Below, piece after piece: positions 61,601 to 64,000 of a stretch of 64,000 bases of DNA. Each line of letters starts with the position of its first letter. Position 1 is the first letter of the stretch. This DNA is from DAOUAE01 sp034433795 (lineage in GTDB: Bacteria > Chloroflexota > UBA6077 > FW602-bin22 > DAOUAE01). A program made the position numbers and the translations under genes. The notes beneath the pieces were generated by a model. It searched no databases. It saw nothing but the letters and a program-made list of their open reading frames with translations, and had not been told where the DNA came from. The stretch lies in the NCBI GenBank assembly GCA_034433795.1, contig DAOUAE010000089.1, positions 26,836-90,835 of the forward strand, written 5' to 3'.

Positions 61601-62073
61601 CGGTCGAGGCCTGGGAGGCCGAGGTGCCGGTGGCCCTGATCGAGCCAGGCTTTTATCAGTTTCTCCCCCTCGATCTCTTCCCGCTGGCGGCTCTCGACCG
61701 ACCACCGGTGGCCACGCTGGACCACGAGCCGCTGGTCTGGCCCTTCACCGAGGGGACGCTGGTCGAGGAGATGCGCCGGCAGGGGCTGGGACGTCCCTCA
61801 ACCTACGCCAAGATCGTCCAGACGCTCAAAGAGCGGCGCTATGTCCAGGTCGTCCGCGGTTTCCTCTACCCGACCGCCCTGGGGCGCGAGGTCTACGCCT
61901 ACCTGGCCGGGAACTTCCCGCAGTGGGTCTCGCCGGCCTTCACCCGCGACCTCGAGGCGGCGATGGACGCCATCGAGGAGGGCGCCGCCGACCCCGAGGC
62001 GGTGCTGGCCCGGCTGCGGCCGGTCCTGGCCCTGGCGCCGACCGGCGCGCCGGGACTGGCCCTGGTCGATTAG
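58645..62073 (+). CDS. rgy: Reverse gyrase
   Basis: A 1142-residue enzyme that introduces positive supercoils into DNA, the hallmark protein of hyperthermophiles. An N-terminal zinc finger (Cys9, Cys12, Cys27, Cys30) is followed by a helicase-like domain with Walker A LPGTGKTT (Lys104), VDDVDA, SSATVRPRG and ASGRTSR. The topoisomerase I part then has a TOPRIM site (Glu577 in VVESPTKA, DPDAEGE at 694-700), a second zinc site (Cys649, Cys652, Cys661, His664) and the catalytic Tyr884 in ITYHRTDS. Both halves are complete and in frame. The start is ATG 58645, leaderless; a GTG immediately before it is possible. The stop overlaps the convergent glycosyltransferase by 4 bp. Confidence 0.95.
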   Translation: MSAVYSGLCPNCGGDITGERLEAGLPCDRCLPQPAPEPLCALLRRQGTLQHLAARCQVEERLAAFSTLFERCVGAPPSTLQITWAKRVLAGDSFAIATLPGTGKTTFGLVMALFQNGHRLLIVPTRLLVQQAADRLQQYAQRAGQTITVAVRTGETPGPIPEAFDILVTTLMYFHRHHAEIGAVRYQYIFVDDVDALLRNSRATDHLFGLLGFEPADLQRALATTDLATLAALRQKKRPTVLLLSSATVRPRGRRALLFQRLLGFDVQRAAVQLRAVTDAARSVGSLAEAVTAAADFIRTWGGGGLVFLPLTAGRAAVAAVTAALRDQGVTAQSYDEADLAAYAAGAVQVLVGLAHSQNPLVRGLDLPHVVRYALFLDVPKMTIPLRPSEEPGALFALLLALRPLLPAEEVSLALGVVRRALGRRPEQIARSPRLQARLAEVQAWLATVLADPTLPQRIAAADDLALAEEEGQIVLVVGDAAAYLQASGRTSRLFPGGLARGLSIVYVQDRKAFRSLQRRLRLFTTQEIEWHDLDRLDLARLMAAIDADRALIRRWQAGEIVGRLPDLFRTTLLVVESPTKARTIARFFGRPQARWVDEALTYELPLGDRLLVLSASLGHVVDLVTQQGVYGVLVDGVTRPIYGTIKQCTVCGSQFVDQGCPQHPRAPARDKRRLLQALGRVAFEVQEVLIGTDPDAEGEKIAYDLLALLRPMAARVARIEFHEVTPRAFQAALQAPRTVDRRRVQAQIVRRIADRWVGFALSQRLWAVFGRRGLSAGRVQTPVLGWVIERADQAQQEKAVLRLRFDGYLLEREYPDLDRAEAVWRSLDRLRVRVVGTEERRVNPPPPFVTATVLREAAHLLGLSASRTMALLQELFERGLITYHRTDSLHIAPEGRAVARTYLEENGLGHLFEGRSWGPPGVHEAIRPTRPQDRQTVELLLGTGLLELSQPRLALRLYDLIFRHFLASQCRPALVRYARLRLETPVEAWEAEVPVALIEPGFYQFLPLDLFPLAALDRPPVATLDHEPLVWPFTEGTLVEEMRRQGLGRPSTYAKIVQTLKERRYVQVVRGFLYPTALGREVYAYLAGNFPQWVSPAFTRDLEAAMDAIEEGAADPEAVLARLRPVLALAPTGAPGLALVD

Positions 62074-62828
62074 CCGGCCCGTCCCTCGCGCCAGCGCTGG
62101 CGGTAAGCGCAGTGGGTGTAGTAGGCCAGGAAGAGGGCCAGGAGCAGCCCGTGGAGCCCGTCGCGCCAGCCGCCCAGCCGGACGTAGCGGCGCCAGAACT
62201 CGCGCAGCGGCTGGCCGACCAGACTGCGGGCCCGTGGTCGGACTCCGGCCCGACGCAGGCGCTCGACCTCCAGGGCGGTGTAGCGGCGCTGCTTGGCCAG
62301 GAACTCGCCGACGGTGGCGTAGTTGTAGTGGAGGAGGGGGGTCTGGAGATGGCCGGCCGGGCCGTCCAGCAGCACCACCTCATGCACCGGCCGGGTGGGG
62401 TCGTAGCGGCCCCGGTCGCGCCGGAAGAGGCGCAGCTGGTAGTCCGGGAACCAGCCGCCGTGCCGGATCCAGCGCCCCCAGATGATGTTCCGACGAGGGA
62501 TCCAGAAGCCGACAAACGGCCCCGGCGCGCTCAGAACGGTCCGGATCTCGGCGGCCAGCGCTGGCGGGACCCGCTCATCGGCGTCGACAAAGAGCACCCA
62601 CTCCCCCCGGGCCAGGGCCAGGGCCGCCTGCCGCTGGCTGGCGTAGTCGCCAAAGGGGCGCTGCACCACCCGGTCGGTGAAGCGCCGGGCGATGACCAGC
62701 GTGCGGTCGGTGCTGAACGAATCCACCACCAGGAGATCATCCACCCAGGTCAGGCTGGCCAGGCAGTCGGCCAGGTGGGCCTCCTCGTTGTAGGTGAGAA
62801 CGATCCCGCTCAGGCCGACCGCGCCCAT
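62070..62828 (-). CDS. Glycosyltransferase family 2, WaaE-like
   Basis: A 252-residue GT-A enzyme. It has LSGIVLTYNEEAHLADCL at the start, DDLLVVDSFSTD, and a DxD-like metal motif in VLFVDADERVP. A C-terminal hydrophobic segment (about 222-240) may associate with the membrane. It resembles WaaE/KdtX-type transferases that add sugars to envelope glycolipids. The start is ATG 62828; the longer open frame to 63143 runs inside the next gene and is rejected. It follows that gene by 5 bp. Confidence 0.85.
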   Translation of the reverse strand: MGAVGLSGIVLTYNEEAHLADCLASLTWVDDLLVVDSFSTDRTLVIARRFTDRVVQRPFGDYASQRQAALALARGEWVLFVDADERVPPALAAEIRTVLSAPGPFVGFWIPRRNIIWGRWIRHGGWFPDYQLRLFRRDRGRYDPTRPVHEVVLLDGPAGHLQTPLLHYNYATVGEFLAKQRRYTALEVERLRRAGVRPRARSLVGQPLREFWRRYVRLGGWRDGLHGLLLALFLAYYTHCAYRQRWREGRAG

Positions 62829-62833
62829 GGACC

Positions 62834-63838
62834 TCACCAGGGGAGAGCCCGGATCGCCTGGTAGGCCCGCCGGCGCTCGGCCGCCTCGGCCGGGCTGAGC
62901 CGGCCGGCCCGCTCCAGCCGGTCGGTCTGGCGGAGGGCCCACCAGCAGCCGGCCCGGACGATCCGCCCGGCCAGCCAGCAGAAGAGCGGCGAGTAGTGCT
63001 TGCGGAAGAAGCGGAGGCGGCTCTGGTAGAGGGCGAGGAGGGCCGCCGCCCGGACCTGCCGGCTGCTCTGCCCCTCCAGGTGGACCACGGTGGCGGTGGG
63101 GGTGTAGTAGACGGGCCAGCCGGCCCGCCAGAGGCGCAGACACCAGTCGAGTTCCTCACAGTAAAGGAAGAACCCCTCGTCGAGCAGGCCGACCGCCTCG
63201 GCGGCCCGCCGCCGGACGATCAGACAGGCCCCCAGCGGATGGCCGATGGGGTGGGGATAGGCGTAGCTGGCCGGGGGGTAGCGCCCGTTCAGGCGCGAGT
63301 TGAGCAGGCGCGGGTGGAGCGGAAAGAGGTCGAAGAAGACCTGCCAGAGCGTGGGGAAGTCGAAGCAGGAGTGCTGGAAGCGGCCGTCGCCGTAGACCAG
63401 CCGTCCCCCGGCCGCGCCGATCCAGGGGTGCTCGTCCAGAAAGCGGACCAGATTGGCCGGGGCGTCGGGCATGACCCGCGTGTCCGGGTTGAGGAGCAGC
63501 AGATAGCGGCTCCGGGTCTGACCGAGGGCCTGGTTGCAGGCGGCGGCGAAGCCCCGGTTCTCCTGATTGGCGATGAGGTGGACCCAGGGGAACTCCTGCG
63601 CCACCAGCGCCGCCGAGCCGTCCGGCGAGGCGTTGTCCACCACCCAGACCTCGCTCGCCCCGGGGCCATGGGTCTGGAGGGCCACCGCCAGCGATCGCAG
63701 GCAGTCGGCCAGGAGGGCGCGGGTGTTGAAACTGACGATGACCACGCCGAGGTCGTAGACCGGCTCGACCGGTGGCAGGCGGGGGACAGTCTCGCCGGGC
63801 TGGCGGGCCTCAGAAGTTGATGGTGATGACCGTATCAC
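62834..63838 (-). CDS. Glycosyltransferase family 2, rhamnosyltransferase-like
   Basis: A 334-residue GT-A enzyme of the WbbL-like group. VVIVSFNTRALLADCLRSL, VVDNASPDGSA, NRGFAAACNQAL, LLLNPDTRV (DxD equivalent) and FLYCEELDWCLRLWRAG are characteristic. A C-terminal part with a hydrophobic helix follows. Probable role: transfer of rhamnose or another deoxy sugar in surface polysaccharide synthesis. The start is GTG 63838, overlapping the upstream gene by 29 bp, with GGAGGG nine bases before it. Confidence 0.85.
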   Translation of the reverse strand: MIRSSPSTSEARQPGETVPRLPPVEPVYDLGVVIVSFNTRALLADCLRSLAVALQTHGPGASEVWVVDNASPDGSAALVAQEFPWVHLIANQENRGFAAACNQALGQTRSRYLLLLNPDTRVMPDAPANLVRFLDEHPWIGAAGGRLVYGDGRFQHSCFDFPTLWQVFFDLFPLHPRLLNSRLNGRYPPASYAYPHPIGHPLGACLIVRRRAAEAVGLLDEGFFLYCEELDWCLRLWRAGWPVYYTPTATVVHLEGQSSRQVRAAALLALYQSRLRFFRKHYSPLFCWLAGRIVRAGCWWALRQTDRLERAGRLSPAEAAERRRAYQAIRALPW

Positions 63839-64000
63839 CGACGCGCCCTCCGGGGTAGCCGACGCCCTCCTGGATAACGCCGGCGAAGAAGCGCAGGGTC
63901 CGGCTGGGCGGCCGCTCCAGGATGCGGATCTGGCCCTCGACGACCACCTCTTCGCCGGGCAGAAGCAGCCGGTTCAGGTCCGCAAAGAGCCCCCAGCGGA
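63810..64000 (-). CDS. C-terminal end of an unidentified protein (gene cut by window edge)
   Basis: The last 63 codons or so of a minus-strand gene, ending with TGA at 63812-63810. Readable pieces are RWGLFADLNRLLLPGEEVVV, EGQIRILERPPSRTLRFFAG and GRVGDTVITINF. The alternation of hydrophobic and polar residues suggests a beta-rich domain, possibly extracytoplasmic. I do not recognise the family. It overlaps the start of the rhamnosyltransferase-like gene and is probably in the same polysaccharide operon. Confidence 0.6.
   Translation of the reverse strand, partial: RWGLFADLNRLLLPGEEVVVEGQIRILERPPSRTLRFFAGVIQEGVGYPGGRVGDTVITINF

Overview
The window is very G+C-rich (about 70%), densely packed DNA from a bacterium. 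The best fit is a thermophilic member of the Chloroflexota (Thermoflexia/Thermomicrobia-like). The evidence is a complete alternative complex III cluster, a reverse gyrase, an archaeal-type fructose-1,6-bisphosphate aldolase/phosphatase, an OGG1-type glycosylase, an RqcH/Rqc2-type NFACT protein, and many sugar-catabolic genes of the kind common in that phylum. The phylum is an inference from gene content, because no rRNA lies in the window.

Layout. (1) 1-10.4 kb, information processing: rimI (cut by the window edge) overlaps polA. Then come a sugar isomerase/epimerase, ogg and rqcH on the minus strand, diverging from gmk-priA. (2) 10.4-19.2 kb, carbohydrate island: TIM-barrel epimerase, ROK kinase, Gfo/Idh/MocA dehydrogenase, SIS isomerase, SDR and a core-MetE-like protein form one plus-strand operon with its own promoter. 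A benzoylformate-decarboxylase-like TPP enzyme with a small membrane protein diverges from a mannonate dehydratase. (3) 19.2-27.2 kb, respiration: a small membrane protein followed by actA-B1-B2-C-F-D-E, with the usual two-part ActB encoded by two genes. (4) 27.2-36.6 kb: purine permease, 3-hydroxyacyl-CoA dehydrogenase, a histidine kinase with a degenerate ATPase domain, RidA with a D-amino-acid PLP enzyme, a class A beta-lactamase-like lipoprotein with YdcF, and a DJ-1/PfpI protein lacking its nucleophile. (5) 36.7-44.6 kb: a LacI-controlled sugar uptake operon (binding protein, two permeases, GH2 glycosidase) with matching 14-bp palindromic operators at both promoters, then an RpiB-type isomerase. 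(6) 44.7-52 kb: membrane proteins, a MecA-type penicillin-binding lipoprotein, a GH4 glycosidase with a COG4091 dehydrogenase, RidA and a VOC protein. (7) 52-58.5 kb: a DCC-family thiol oxidoreductase with an in-frame TGA exactly at the first redox cysteine (candidate selenoprotein), divergent from FBP aldolase/phosphatase; then lepA, a GT39-like membrane protein and a secreted two-domain protein. (8) 58.6-64 kb: reverse gyrase, two GT2 glycosyltransferases and a truncated gene at the edge.

The two observations most worth following are the candidate selenocysteine codon at 52374-52376 (minus strand), with a stem-loop 14 nt downstream, and the full-length reverse gyrase. Secondary points are the two-gene ActB with three of four cluster cysteines retained, a DNA polymerase I with Tyr at the nucleotide-discriminating O-helix position, and the paired LacI operators. 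Many genes have recognisable TTGACA/TATAAT-type promoters with 16-18 bp spacing, and these were used to decide starts. I saw no tRNA, rRNA, CRISPR array or insertion sequence.
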